Notes: a model not told the origin generated them from the letters alone. DNA of 64,000 bases from JABMMZ01 sp964438995 (GCA_964438995.1 CAYTMQ010000008.1:99194-163193), one strand, 5' to 3'; shown: positions 52,342 through 60,631, counted from the stretch's first letter. Numbers and translations: made by a program.

Positions 52342-53319
52342 ATGAGAGAAATTCAATTTCGTGAAGCCCTAAGAGAAGCCATGAGTGAAGAAATGCGCAG
52401 AAATGAACGCATTTTTTTAATGGGTGAAGAAGTAGCCGAATACAATGGTGCATACAAAGTAAGTCAAGGCATGTTAGCTGAATTTGGTGCTAAACGTGTG
52501 ATAGATACTCCAATTGCTGAATTGGGTTTTGCAGGTATTGCAGTAGGTGCAGCTATGAATGGCTTGATTCCTATCGTAGAGTTTATGACCTTCAATTTCT
52601 CATTGGTAGCCATCGATCAGGTAATTAACAGTGCTGCTAAAATGAACAGCATGAGCGCTGGTCAATACAAATGCCACATGGTATTTAGAGGACCAACAGG
52701 TAGTGCCGGTCAGTTAGGCGCTCAACACTCACAGAACTTCGAAAATTGGTACGCCAATACCCCAGGATTGAAAGTTGTAGTACCTTCAAATCCATATGAT
52801 GCAAAAGGTTTGTTGAAAGCATCCATCAGAGATGGTAACCCTATCATCTTTATGGAAAGTGAACAAATGTATGGTCACAAAGGTGAAGTGCCAGAAGAAG
52901 AATACGTTTTGGAATTGGGCAAAGCACATGTTGTAAAAGAAGGTACAGATGTAACAATAGTGTCTTTCGGAAAAATGATGTTGCGCGTTAACGAGGCAGT
53001 TCAAGCTTTACAAGAACAAGGCATCAATGCTGAAGTAATAGATTTGAGAACTGTTAGACCATTAGACCACGAAACCATCATCAATTCGGTTAAAAAAACC
53101 AATAGAATTGTTATAGTTGAGGAGGCATGGCCATTGGCATCTATCAGCTCTGAAATCACCTACCAAGTGCAAAAACATGCATTCGATTATTTAGATGCTC
53201 CTATTAGAAGAGTAACTTCTTTAGACGTTCCACTTCCTTATGCATCAACACTTGTTGAAGCATACTTGCCAAGTGTCGCTAAGATTGTTGAAGCAGCGAA
53301 GGCTGTTGCGTATAAATAA
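52342..53319 (+). CDS. pdhB: Pyruvate dehydrogenase E1 component, beta subunit
   Basis: A 325-residue transketolase-like protein (pyrimidine-binding plus C-terminal domain). REALREAMSEEMRRNERIFLMGEEVAEYNGAY at residues 7-38 includes the Glu that activates the thiamine diphosphate ring; GLIPIVEFMTFNFSLVAIDQ and FRGPTGSAGQLGAQHSQ are hallmarks of the PdhB/BkdB group, and RTVRPLDHETI lies in the C-terminal domain. It resembles pyruvate more than branched-chain enzymes. The alpha subunit and E2 are not adjacent, so the complex is encoded at several loci. Monocistronic. Confidence 0.9.
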   Translation: MREIQFREALREAMSEEMRRNERIFLMGEEVAEYNGAYKVSQGMLAEFGAKRVIDTPIAELGFAGIAVGAAMNGLIPIVEFMTFNFSLVAIDQVINSAAKMNSMSAGQYKCHMVFRGPTGSAGQLGAQHSQNFENWYANTPGLKVVVPSNPYDAKGLLKASIRDGNPIIFMESEQMYGHKGEVPEEEYVLELGKAHVVKEGTDVTIVSFGKMMLRVNEAVQALQEQGINAEVIDLRTVRPLDHETIINSVKKTNRIVIVEEAWPLASISSEITYQVQKHAFDYLDAPIRRVTSLDVPLPYASTLVEAYLPSVAKIVEAAKAVAYK

Positions 53320-53320
53320 T

Positions 53321-54343
53321 TTAAAGTTTGTAACGTATTCCAAATTCGTGTGTTCCAGAAGATACTGTTAGTATTTTTGTAGGAGTTAATCTATAACTAT
53401 ACATTAGTTGTAATCCTTTTATTTTATATTGAAAATTAAAGCCTAACAATTGGTCATTTGAATTGTTGGTGCTATAATTTAACCCTAAGCCTATGCTTTT
53501 GTAAGAGCAAATGGATTGCACTTGCACAATAGTGTTAAACGAAGGCAGTTCTTCGTCAATACCTTTACCAATTCTACCAATTCTAATATCCGAATTTAAT
53601 TTAAATTGTCTATTCAAACTTTTTTCAAATCTTAAATTTGCAATCAATGTTCTTCTGTTATCTACTGTAATATAAGTAAATGTCATTGGATTAAATGGTC
53701 CATTTTTAGTGGCTTGAGGTAACGAACTATAGTTTGATTTAAAAAGGTTGTTAATGGCAATTCCAAAATCTAATTTTTGATTGTTTGACTTATAATTTAG
53801 TCCAAGTGAATGGTTAATGTAGTTTCTATCAATGCCATAAACGCCATACACTTCACCGTAATTATCTTTTAAATTTATATCATCACTCCTATCCAAATTT
53901 ACTTGTAGTGAATATCCAATTCCGAGGTTACCTCTGCCAAGTTTAAATTGGTAGGCATTACTTAACCCCAATATGTTTCGCCTCATATACAAATCGGTTC
54001 TTTCTCTTTCATAAGACAACATTATTCCTGATTTAATAGACTTTGGCAAATTGAAACATTTTGCAAACAAACCCTGTTCGATATTTATACTAGATGAATT
54101 CTGTAGTGCAATAATAGCATTAGGTTCGTTACCAAATGAGTAAATGATGGTTTGACCAAAATTTTGTTGACTTTGATAAGCGTATATTTTATTAATCGAA
54201 ACGTCAATATTTGAATCGCCAGCAACATAGGCTGGATTGAGTAATTTTATAGATTGATTGGCTGTAAAATACTTGAAATACTGGGCTGATAAGTGGTTAG
54301 TTGCAGATAAAAACAACAACGTAACAATTAAATATTTTTTCAT
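53321..54343 (-). CDS. PorP/SprF family T9SS outer membrane protein, second locus
   Basis: A 340-residue predicted beta-barrel. The start is the ATG at 54341-54343, giving a signal peptide MKKYLIVTLLFLSATNHLSA (before Q). SIKLLNPAYVAGDSNIDVSI at the mature N-terminus and KILTVSSGTHEFGIRYKL at the C-terminus are PorP/SprF hallmarks. SprF-type members usually accompany a giant surface adhesin gene whose product they help export; no such gene is adjacent here. It ends 1 base from the convergent pdhB gene. Confidence 0.88.
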   Translation of the reverse strand: MKKYLIVTLLFLSATNHLSAQYFKYFTANQSIKLLNPAYVAGDSNIDVSINKIYAYQSQQNFGQTIIYSFGNEPNAIIALQNSSSINIEQGLFAKCFNLPKSIKSGIMLSYERERTDLYMRRNILGLSNAYQFKLGRGNLGIGYSLQVNLDRSDDINLKDNYGEVYGVYGIDRNYINHSLGLNYKSNNQKLDFGIAINNLFKSNYSSLPQATKNGPFNPMTFTYITVDNRRTLIANLRFEKSLNRQFKLNSDIRIGRIGKGIDEELPSFNTIVQVQSICSYKSIGLGLNYSTNNSNDQLLGFNFQYKIKGLQLMYSYRLTPTKILTVSSGTHEFGIRYKL

Positions 54344-54401
54344 AGAATAATTTTCTTTTAAACGAATATACAATTATTATTTAAAAAATTACAAATTAGT
54401 T

Positions 54402-54409
54402 TAGGTTTG
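54402..54409 (+). promoter_or_regulatory. -7 promoter element of pepT
   Basis: TAGGTTTG on the plus strand, 17 bases before the pepT ATG. No -33 TTG at the proper distance. Confidence 0.4.
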
Positions 54410-54426
54410 TAGTTTAAAAATCTAAT

Positions 54427-55671
54427 ATGTCGATTCAAGATTATAAACACACCGCGGCCGAGCGATTTATGCGCTATGTGCAAATAGACACTGAAGCAGA
54501 CCCAAACTCAGATACCCAACCTTCTTCTATGAAACAAAAGGATTTGAGCAGAGTTCTAGTCGAAGAATTAAAAGCCATTGGTATTGCAGATGCTGAGTTA
54601 GACGAACATGGCTACGTTTACGCTACAATTCCAGCTACAATAGATAAAGATGTGCCTGTGATTTGTTTTTGTTCGCACGTAGACACTGCTCCAGATGTTA
54701 CTGGGGCAAATGTAAAACCAAGATTGATTGCCAAATACGATGGCTCTCCTATTGCATATCCTGATGCAGCCGATTTGTTTTTAACCACTGAAGACCATCC
54801 ATACTTAAAAGAAAGAATTGGAGATGATATCATTACAGCATCAGGTAAAACATTGTTGGGTGCTGACGACAAAGCGGGTGTGGCTATCATCATGGATTTT
54901 GCTCATTATATGATGCAACATCCAGAAATTCCTCATGGTAAAATCAGAATATTATTCACCCCAGATGAAGAGATAGGTCGTGGTGTTAACAAAGTAGATA
55001 TGGCTAAACTAGGCGCACAATTTGGATATACGCTTGATGGCGGTCCGCGCGGTGTTTTAGAAGGTGAATCATTCTCAGCAGATGGTGCTATTATTACTTT
55101 TGAAGGCATTAGTGCGCATCCAGGTTATGCTAAAGGTAAAATGGTATCAGCCATTAAAGTGGCATCTCATTTTATGAATGCTTTGCCTAAAGATACTTGG
55201 TGCCCTGAGTCAACTTCAGGCATGGAAGGATTTGTGCATGCAGTTCATTTCGAAGCTGCTGTTGAAAAAGCGACCATTCAATTTATAGTAAGAGATTTTG
55301 TAACAGCTAAACTTGCTGAACATGAAGCAAGATTAGAACAATATGCTAAAGCCGCATGTGAGGCATTCCCTGGCGCCACCTATACTGCAGTATTCAAAGA
55401 ACAATACAGAAACATGAAAGAGATGTTGGATCAATATCCTTTTGTTATGTCGAATGCTGAAGAAGCATATAGAAGAGCCGGATTAAACCCTGTAATAGAA
55501 AGTATTCGCGGCGGCACTGATGGCTCAAGATTATCGTTTATGGGTATGCCATGTCCAAACATATTTACAGGCGAAATGGCGATTCATTCGCGTCGCGAGT
55601 ATGTAAGTGTTCAAGACATGGAGAAAGCTGTAGAGACATTGAACCATTTGGTGCAGGTGTGGGCTGAATAA
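54427..55671 (+). CDS. pepT: Peptidase T (tripeptide aminopeptidase)
   Basis: A 414-residue M20B dinuclear zinc peptidase that releases the N-terminal residue of tripeptides. CFCSHVDTAPD carries the first zinc His and Asp, TLLGADDKAGVA the bridging Asp, FTPDEEIGRG the catalytic and metal glutamates, and IRGGTDGSRLSFMGMPCPN and MAIHSRREYVSVQDME the last ligands. Length and N-terminus fit E. coli PepT. Monocistronic, convergent with dnaJ. Confidence 0.95.
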   Translation: MSIQDYKHTAAERFMRYVQIDTEADPNSDTQPSSMKQKDLSRVLVEELKAIGIADAELDEHGYVYATIPATIDKDVPVICFCSHVDTAPDVTGANVKPRLIAKYDGSPIAYPDAADLFLTTEDHPYLKERIGDDIITASGKTLLGADDKAGVAIIMDFAHYMMQHPEIPHGKIRILFTPDEEIGRGVNKVDMAKLGAQFGYTLDGGPRGVLEGESFSADGAIITFEGISAHPGYAKGKMVSAIKVASHFMNALPKDTWCPESTSGMEGFVHAVHFEAAVEKATIQFIVRDFVTAKLAEHEARLEQYAKAACEAFPGATYTAVFKEQYRNMKEMLDQYPFVMSNAEEAYRRAGLNPVIESIRGGTDGSRLSFMGMPCPNIFTGEMAIHSRREYVSVQDMEKAVETLNHLVQVWAE

Positions 55672-55686
55672 TTTCAACCTCTTCCA

Positions 55687-55706
55687 TTCAACCTTACATG
55701 GTTGAA
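55687..55706. repeat. Hairpin related to the 25-kb palindromic repeats; likely pepT terminator
   Basis: TTCAACC-TTACAT-GGTTGAA, a 7-bp stem with 6-base loop followed on the plus strand by a run of A and then the dnaJ terminator. The sequence resembles the CAACCTTGTAAGGTTG unit of the array at 25041-25187 with changes in the centre. It lies 15 bases after the pepT stop. Confidence 0.6.
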
Positions 55707-55735
55707 AAAAAAGACCGGTTTAAAACCAGTCTTTT
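55705..55735 (-). terminator. dnaJ terminator overlapping the stop codon
   Basis: On the minus strand AAAGACTGGTTT and AAACCGGTCTTT pair with one mismatch, followed by eight T residues. The 5' arm encodes the last residues of DnaJ (KDWF) and the TAA stop at 55720-55722 sits at the stem tip, so the terminator is partly inside the gene. Confidence 0.8.
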
Positions 55736-56841
55736 ACTTTATCGAAAAATCCTTTTTCTTTTTTTGCATTCTTGGATGAGAAGTTCTCTGAATCGCGAAG
55801 CTTCTTAAGCAATTCGGTTTCTTCTGAACTAATTTTCTTTGGTATCCAAACGTGTACAATGATCAATTGGTCTCCTGTATGATACCCATTCACTTCTGGA
55901 AATCCTTTACCTCTAAGTCGCAACATTTTGCCACTTTGAGTTCCTGGTTCTATCGTGATTTTAGCTTTGCCATCTATGGTAGGTACTTCAACACTGCAAC
56001 CTAACACTGCATCAATTACTGAAATAGCAAGGTTGTAAACAACGTGTGCATCTTGACGTTCTAATTCAGGATGTTTTTCTTCTTCAATCAGAATCAACAA
56101 ATCGCCATCGATTCCTCCACCCGGAGCAGCGTTACCTTTGCCACTGATGGACAATTGCATTCCTTCTTGAACACCAGCTGGTATCTTTAAAGTTGTTTCA
56201 ATCTCTTCGTATACCAATCCTTGTTCGTTCGCTCCAGCAGGACGAGAACCAACAATTTTACCGCTTCCGCCGCAAGTTGGACATGCACTAACTGTTTGCA
56301 TATGGCCAAGGAAAGTTTGAGTAACTCTATTTACCTGTCCAGCACCTTTACAAGTTGTACATTCTTTGAAAGTAGTACCTTTTGCTACAACTAATTTTCT
56401 GTATTTGATTTTCTTTTCGACACCATTTCTGATATCGGCATAAGACATCTTTAATTTGATTCTAATGTTGCTACCAACATTGGCTCTGGTTCTTCCGTTT
56501 CTTCCAGATGAACCACCGAAGAAATCTCCAAATCCTCCACCACCAAAGATATCCCCGAACTGACTAAAGATGTCGTCCATGTTCATACCTCCACCGTTGA
56601 AACCTCCGCCACCATTGCCCATACCGGCATGACCATATTGGTCGTAGCGCTGTTTCTTTTGAGGATCGCTCAACACTTCATAAGCTTCTGCTGCTTCTTT
56701 GAATTTCTCTTCAGCTGCTTTATCTCCTGGGTTTTTATCAGGATGGTATTTGATGGCCATTTTTCTATAGGCCTTCTTTATTTCATCAGCAGAAGCACTC
56801 TTGCTTACTTCTAATATATCGTAAAAATCTCTTTTAGCCAC
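55720..56841 (-). CDS. dnaJ: Chaperone DnaJ with a single zinc site
   Basis: A 373-residue Hsp40 that stimulates DnaK ATPase and delivers substrates. J domain with HPD at residues 33-35, a Gly/Phe-rich linker (about 72-112), a zinc-finger region and the two C-terminal substrate domains (KIPAGVQEGMQL onward). Only two of the four CxxCxGxG motifs are present: CTTCKGAG (161-168) and CPTCGGSG (187-194), which together make zinc site 2. The positions of motifs 1 and 4 (KLVVAKGTTFKE, SRPAGANEQG) have no cysteine, so zinc site 1 is lost. It lies 12 bases after grpE. Confidence 0.95.
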   Translation of the reverse strand: MAKRDFYDILEVSKSASADEIKKAYRKMAIKYHPDKNPGDKAAEEKFKEAAEAYEVLSDPQKKQRYDQYGHAGMGNGGGGFNGGGMNMDDIFSQFGDIFGGGGFGDFFGGSSGRNGRTRANVGSNIRIKLKMSYADIRNGVEKKIKYRKLVVAKGTTFKECTTCKGAGQVNRVTQTFLGHMQTVSACPTCGGSGKIVGSRPAGANEQGLVYEEIETTLKIPAGVQEGMQLSISGKGNAAPGGGIDGDLLILIEEEKHPELERQDAHVVYNLAISVIDAVLGCSVEVPTIDGKAKITIEPGTQSGKMLRLRGKGFPEVNGYHTGDQLIIVHVWIPKKISSEETELLKKLRDSENFSSKNAKKEKGFFDKVKDWF

Positions 56842-56853
56842 TTTAATTTAGTA

Positions 56854-57408
56854 TTATTCTCCAACAATCACTTTCGCAAAGCGAATGACGTGACCATTTA
56901 ATGTATATCCTTTTTCTGTTTCGTCGATTACTTTGCCTTTCATATCTTCTGTTGGAGCAGGGATATTGGTGATGGCTTCATGTAAATCAACATTAAAATC
57001 ATTTCCAATGCTTTCAACAGCTTTTAATCCTCTTGCCTGAAGAATAGAGTTGAATTTGTGATGAATGAGTTGAATGCCTTCTTTGTAAGCATTTAAATCT
57101 TCCACTGTTTCAGAGGCCTTTTGAGCTCTCTCAAAGTCATCTATTACTGGCAATAATGCCAACATGACATCTTTACCGGCAGTTTGCAGAATTTCTGACT
57201 TTTCTTTCATGGTTCTGCGTTTGTAATTATCGAACTCGGCATAAAGACGTAAAAATTTATCATTGGCTTCAGACAACTGCGCTTTTAATGCATCTATTTC
57301 TGATACTTCTTCTTGAACAGTTTTATCTGCACTTTCGACATTTTCAACTGTCTCTTTATTGTCCAATGTTTCTTCAGAATCTTGTACTTTGTTTTGTTCG
57401 TCGGTCAT
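56854..57408 (-). CDS. grpE: Nucleotide exchange factor GrpE
   Basis: GrpE (184 aa) releases ADP from DnaK. An acidic N-terminus (about 1-45) is followed by a long coiled coil (EIDALKAQLSEANDKFLRLY, about 36-55) and the beta domain with the signature VIDETEKGYTLNGHVIRFAKVIVGE at the C-terminus. The start is the ATG at 57406-57408 (MTDEQNKVQD); the open frame upstream begins with TTG and would add 10 unlikely residues. It precedes dnaJ in one operon; dnaK is not in the window. Confidence 0.95.
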   Translation of the reverse strand: MTDEQNKVQDSEETLDNKETVENVESADKTVQEEVSEIDALKAQLSEANDKFLRLYAEFDNYKRRTMKEKSEILQTAGKDVMLALLPVIDDFERAQKASETVEDLNAYKEGIQLIHHKFNSILQARGLKAVESIGNDFNVDLHEAITNIPAPTEDMKGKVIDETEKGYTLNGHVIRFAKVIVGE

Positions 57409-57464
57409 ACACGCTTTCTTTGTCAAAAACGTTGCCAATCAACAAAATATGACAAGTTGGCGGA

Positions 57465-57953
57465 CTACTGTTTCATCAAGCTATCTAAGGTAGCTTCAAT
57501 GTCGCTCATTTTTGAGGCCGTTACATGTACTTTACCTGTTTTGTCAATCAGAATTAATTTAGGTAAAGTGGTAACACCATATTGAATGGCGATTGGAGAT
57601 GCGTATTTCTTAAAATCACACACGTGATCGGCCCACACCATTTCATCTTCATCGATGGCTGTTTTCCAGCTTTTCTCATCGATATCCAATGAAACACTTG
57701 CGAATGCCAGTTTAGAATTTTGTCTGTATTTCTGATAAACACGGACAATGTTTTTATTTTCAGTTCGACTTATCTTTGACCAAGAAGCCCAAAAATTCAA
57801 TACCACTATTTTACCCTTGAATTTGCTTAAATCCAAGGTGTCGGCAAATACTTTTGTAGGCGTTATTTTTGATTCTGCAGCTGGTTTAAATGCCGCTAGT
57901 GCTAACAAAACTAAAGCACTTAAACACCCTATGAAAATTCTTGACTTGGTCAT
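57465..57953 (-). CDS. TlpA-like thioredoxin-fold protein lacking the CxxC motif
   Basis: A 162-residue exported protein: N-terminal hydrophobic signal or anchor (about 5-22), then a TlpA/AhpC-type thioredoxin fold. GKIVVLNFWASW (47-58) is the strand leading to the active site, but the usual WCxxC is WSKIS, with Ser59 and Ser62 in place of both cysteines. The cis-proline (TTLPKLILID, Pro131) and the last strands are kept. It therefore cannot do thiol redox chemistry by the normal mechanism; a structural or binding role is likely. It lies 12 bases after murA in the same run. Confidence 0.8.
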   Translation of the reverse strand: MTKSRIFIGCLSALVLLALAAFKPAAESKITPTKVFADTLDLSKFKGKIVVLNFWASWSKISRTENKNIVRVYQKYRQNSKLAFASVSLDIDEKSWKTAIDEDEMVWADHVCDFKKYASPIAIQYGVTTLPKLILIDKTGKVHVTASKMSDIEATLDSLMKQ

Positions 57954-57965
57954 TTGATTAGTCTT

Positions 57966-59279
57966 TTAATCTAATCTTACAATTTCCGCACCAATATTAT
58001 TCAATCTGGTATCGATGAATTGATATCCTCTATCTATCTGTTCAATATTCTTAATTGTGCTTACTCCATTAGCACTCATGGCAGCAATCAACATTGCAAC
58101 ACCGGCTCTAATATCAGGAGAACTCATGGTAATGCCTTTTAAAGGTATTTTTTTATCCAAACCCATGATGTTTGCTCTATGAGGATCGCATAAAATAATT
58201 TTAGCACCCATATCAATTAGATTGTCTACAAAAAACAATCTGCTTTCAAACATTTTTTGATGAATCAAAACATTGCCTCTAGCTTGAGTTGCAGTTACCA
58301 AAACGATGCTTATCAAATCTGGCGTAAAACCAGGCCAAGGCGCATCGGCAATTGTAAGAATACTTCCATCAATAAACGATTCTATCTCATAGTGTTTTTG
58401 AGATGGAATATGGATGTCATCTCCTCTATACTCCATTTGGATTCCAAGTCTTTTGAAGGTATCTGGAATGATCCCCAATTCAGGAATTTGACAGTTTTTA
58501 ATGGTGATTTCACTTTCAGTCATAGCTGCTAAGCCAATGAAACTGCCAATTTCTATCATATCTGGCAGCATGGTATGTTCTGTTCCGCCAAGAGATTCAA
58601 CACCTTCAATAGTGAGCAAATTACTACCTATTCCTGTAATTTTAGCGCCCATTCTGTTGAGCATTTTACACAATTGTTGCAAGTATGGTTCGCATGCTGC
58701 ATTGTAGATGGTAGTTGTACCTTCTGCTAAAGCAGCTGCCATTAAGATATTTGCTGTACCTGTAACAGACGCTTCATCCAACAACATATAGGTGCCTTTC
58801 AATCTGCCGCTTTCAGTACTAACTTTGTAGAACTGATCGTTAGGAAGATATTCGAACTTAGCACCTAGTTTCATAAAACCGATAAAGTGGGTATCCAAAC
58901 GACGTCTTCCAATTTTATCACCACCCGGACTAGGGATGTAACCTTTTCCGAATCTGGCGAGCAGCGGACCAATAATCATGATAGAGCCTCTTAAAGATGC
59001 TCCTTTAGATTTGAATTCATTAGAATTGAGGTAATCTAGATTGATATTATCGGCCTTGAATGTATAAACGCCTTGACTCACTTTAGTGACTTTAACACCT
59101 AATTCGCCAAGTAATTCTATTAGTTTCATCACATCCCTTATTTCTGGAATGTTTTTGACTGTTACTTCTTGATCTGTAAGCAATACTGCTGAGAGTATTT
59201 GTAAAGCTTCATTTTTGGCGCCCTGAGGTACAATCTCCCCACTAAGCTTCTTGCCTCCTGTAACTCTAAATGTTCCCAT
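57966..59279 (-). CDS. murA: UDP-N-acetylglucosamine 1-carboxyvinyltransferase (Cys to Asp form)
   Basis: MurA (437 aa) transfers enolpyruvate from PEP to UDP-GlcNAc, the first committed step of peptidoglycan synthesis in the cytoplasm. The catalytic Lys22-Asn23 pair is in QGAKNEAL. The loop that carries Cys115 in E. coli reads SPGGDKIGRRRLDTH here, with Asp at residue 121 in the Cys position. The Asp form is catalytically active in other bacteria but is not alkylated by fosfomycin. Full length, with the RVTGGKKLSGEI start. It lies 12 bases after the DUF4290 gene and 12 before the thioredoxin-like gene. Confidence 0.95.
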   Translation of the reverse strand: MGTFRVTGGKKLSGEIVPQGAKNEALQILSAVLLTDQEVTVKNIPEIRDVMKLIELLGELGVKVTKVSQGVYTFKADNINLDYLNSNEFKSKGASLRGSIMIIGPLLARFGKGYIPSPGGDKIGRRRLDTHFIGFMKLGAKFEYLPNDQFYKVSTESGRLKGTYMLLDEASVTGTANILMAAALAEGTTTIYNAACEPYLQQLCKMLNRMGAKITGIGSNLLTIEGVESLGGTEHTMLPDMIEIGSFIGLAAMTESEITIKNCQIPELGIIPDTFKRLGIQMEYRGDDIHIPSQKHYEIESFIDGSILTIADAPWPGFTPDLISIVLVTATQARGNVLIHQKMFESRLFFVDNLIDMGAKIILCDPHRANIMGLDKKIPLKGITMSSPDIRAGVAMLIAAMSANGVSTIKNIEQIDRGYQFIDTRLNNIGAEIVRLD

Positions 59280-59291
59280 TGTTAGAACGTT

Positions 59292-59939
59292 TTATTTCTT
59301 ATGGTTGTTGAATTTTTTCTTGTTGTGGAACTTGCCATTGTTGTTATTGTTGTTGTTATTGTGCTTATAGAATTTCTTCTTGCGCTGCTCCAACGTAATT
59401 TCAAGTTCTTCTGGATTCACTTTCAGCTTATTTTGAGATAGAGCTTCTAAGTGTTCTGCCAATTGTTGGTTACTGAGGTTTTCGTTGTTCCAATTTCTTG
59501 AAGAATTTGTCATAAACGAAGCCAACAGGTTTAAGAATTCCGCTTTCAATTCAGGGTTTTCAATAGAGGTTGCTTTATTGACCATGAATTGCAAATTTCT
59601 ACCATAAAAACGGAACTTAATTGGCAATGTAGGGTATTCAACCTTTTCAGGTTTTTGATGAATTTTGGTTTGTTCAGGTGCAGGATAAGGACCGTCAACA
59701 TCCAACTTAAATTCAGAAATGATGTAAAGGTGGTCCCATAACTTTTGTTTGTAATCTGACTGTTCTTTAACACTAGGGTTTAATATCTCCATCACAGAGA
59801 TTAGAGCTTCTGCCATTTTCAGTCTTTTGTCTCTATCTGCAATAGATAAGACATGCTCAACCATATTTTGAAAAGAGCGACCGTATTCAGAAATAATAAG
59901 TTTTTTGGATTGGGTATTGTATTGGAATAAATCAGACAT
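59292..59939 (-). CDS. DUF4290 family protein
   Basis: A 215-residue cytoplasmic protein found across Bacteroidota and usually next to murA, as here; function unknown. The N-terminal 150 residues are helical (NTQSKKLIISEYGRSFQNMV, then HVLSIADRDKRLKMAEALIS), with WDHLYIISEFKLDVDGPYP as a conserved-looking block. The last 35 residues are a low-complexity basic tail with nine consecutive Asn, coded by a trinucleotide repeat (about 59335-59362), and several Lys, suggesting nucleic acid contact. The -7 element ends 11 bases before the ATG. Confidence 0.85.
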   Translation of the reverse strand: MSDLFQYNTQSKKLIISEYGRSFQNMVEHVLSIADRDKRLKMAEALISVMEILNPSVKEQSDYKQKLWDHLYIISEFKLDVDGPYPAPEQTKIHQKPEKVEYPTLPIKFRFYGRNLQFMVNKATSIENPELKAEFLNLLASFMTNSSRNWNNENLSNQQLAEHLEALSQNKLKVNPEELEITLEQRKKKFYKHNNNNNNNNGKFHNKKKFNNHKK

Positions 59940-59950
59940 ATTTCCTTGTT

Positions 59951-59958
59951 CAAAGGTA
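59951..59958 (-). promoter_or_regulatory. -7 promoter element of the DUF4290-murA gene run
   Basis: TACCTTTG on the minus strand, 11 bases before the ATG at 59939. No clear -33 TTG; the nearest is at 13 bases. Confidence 0.4.
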
Positions 59959-59972
59959 TTGAAAAAAATGAC

Positions 59973-60000
59973 AAAAAAAAATCCCGAAACTGGTTCGGGA
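59973..60000 (-). terminator. Terminator after the lipocalin-sized lipoprotein gene
   Basis: TCCCGAA and TTCGGGA (7-bp GC-rich stem, 5-base loop) followed on the minus strand by nine T. It lies 23 bases after the stop at 60024 and separates this gene from the DUF4290 promoter. Confidence 0.88.
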
Positions 60001-60023
60001 CTTTTAAATATTATTGATCGTTA

Positions 60024-60608
60024 TTACTTAATGATTTCTTTGTTAAGAGGCTCTAAAGTTAAAGTATGAGATTTACCGTTTAAATCGTATTTTAACTTAA
60101 GGTTTTTGTTCTTTAACATCACAACATCTGCTGTGAATAATTTTTGACCATCAGCTACTGACAAGTCACCCATTGGGTTAGAGAACTGAACTTTTCTGAA
60201 CTTATCGATGAAAGACCATTTACCACCATTGCTGATTTGTTGGTACAACACGTTATTTTCAGTTAAATCGCCCATGATGTCGATGTAATGCTTGGTTGTG
60301 AAGTTGGCTTTTTGATTGTACAAAGCATTGTTGTTCTTTTCAGAATACTCTTTAGTGTACTGCATGTTCATGCCGTATGAGTTGTTTCTGGTAATGTTGA
60401 ATACAAGCGTTAAAGAATCACCAACATAGAAAGATTTCTTTAAAGAATCGTTATCAGTACCATCTACTGTGTAACCAGTGCAAATCCACTCGTTAGCCAA
60501 TCTGTCTCTCTTAGTGTTAAAAGAAATTTTAGGACCTTCTTTGTAACATGAACTTAATGCAATGATAACTCCGGCAACGATGATCCAAAGATTTTTAAGT
60601 TTTTTCAT
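60024..60608 (-). CDS. Lipocalin-sized lipoprotein of unknown function
   Basis: A 194-residue protein. The start is the ATG at 60606-60608, giving the lipoprotein signal MKKLKNLWIIVAGVIIALSSC (Cys21). The mature part reads like a lipocalin-type beta barrel: RLANEWICTGYTVDGTDND (an RxxxxW start as in lipocalin-like families) and strands SLTLVFNITRNNSYGM, GGKWSFIDKFRKVQFSNP, KLKYDLNGKSHTLTLEPL. Ligand and role are unknown. It has a good promoter and its own terminator. Confidence 0.65.
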   Translation of the reverse strand: MKKLKNLWIIVAGVIIALSSCYKEGPKISFNTKRDRLANEWICTGYTVDGTDNDSLKKSFYVGDSLTLVFNITRNNSYGMNMQYTKEYSEKNNNALYNQKANFTTKHYIDIMGDLTENNVLYQQISNGGKWSFIDKFRKVQFSNPMGDLSVADGQKLFTADVVMLKNKNLKLKYDLNGKSHTLTLEPLNKEIIK

Positions 60609-60631
60609 TTTATGTATAGATAATTTTTGTG

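Noticed and set aside
57465..57953. Annotation as a thiol-disulfide oxidoreductase
   Set aside because: Both active-site cysteines are serine, so the usual activity cannot be claimed.
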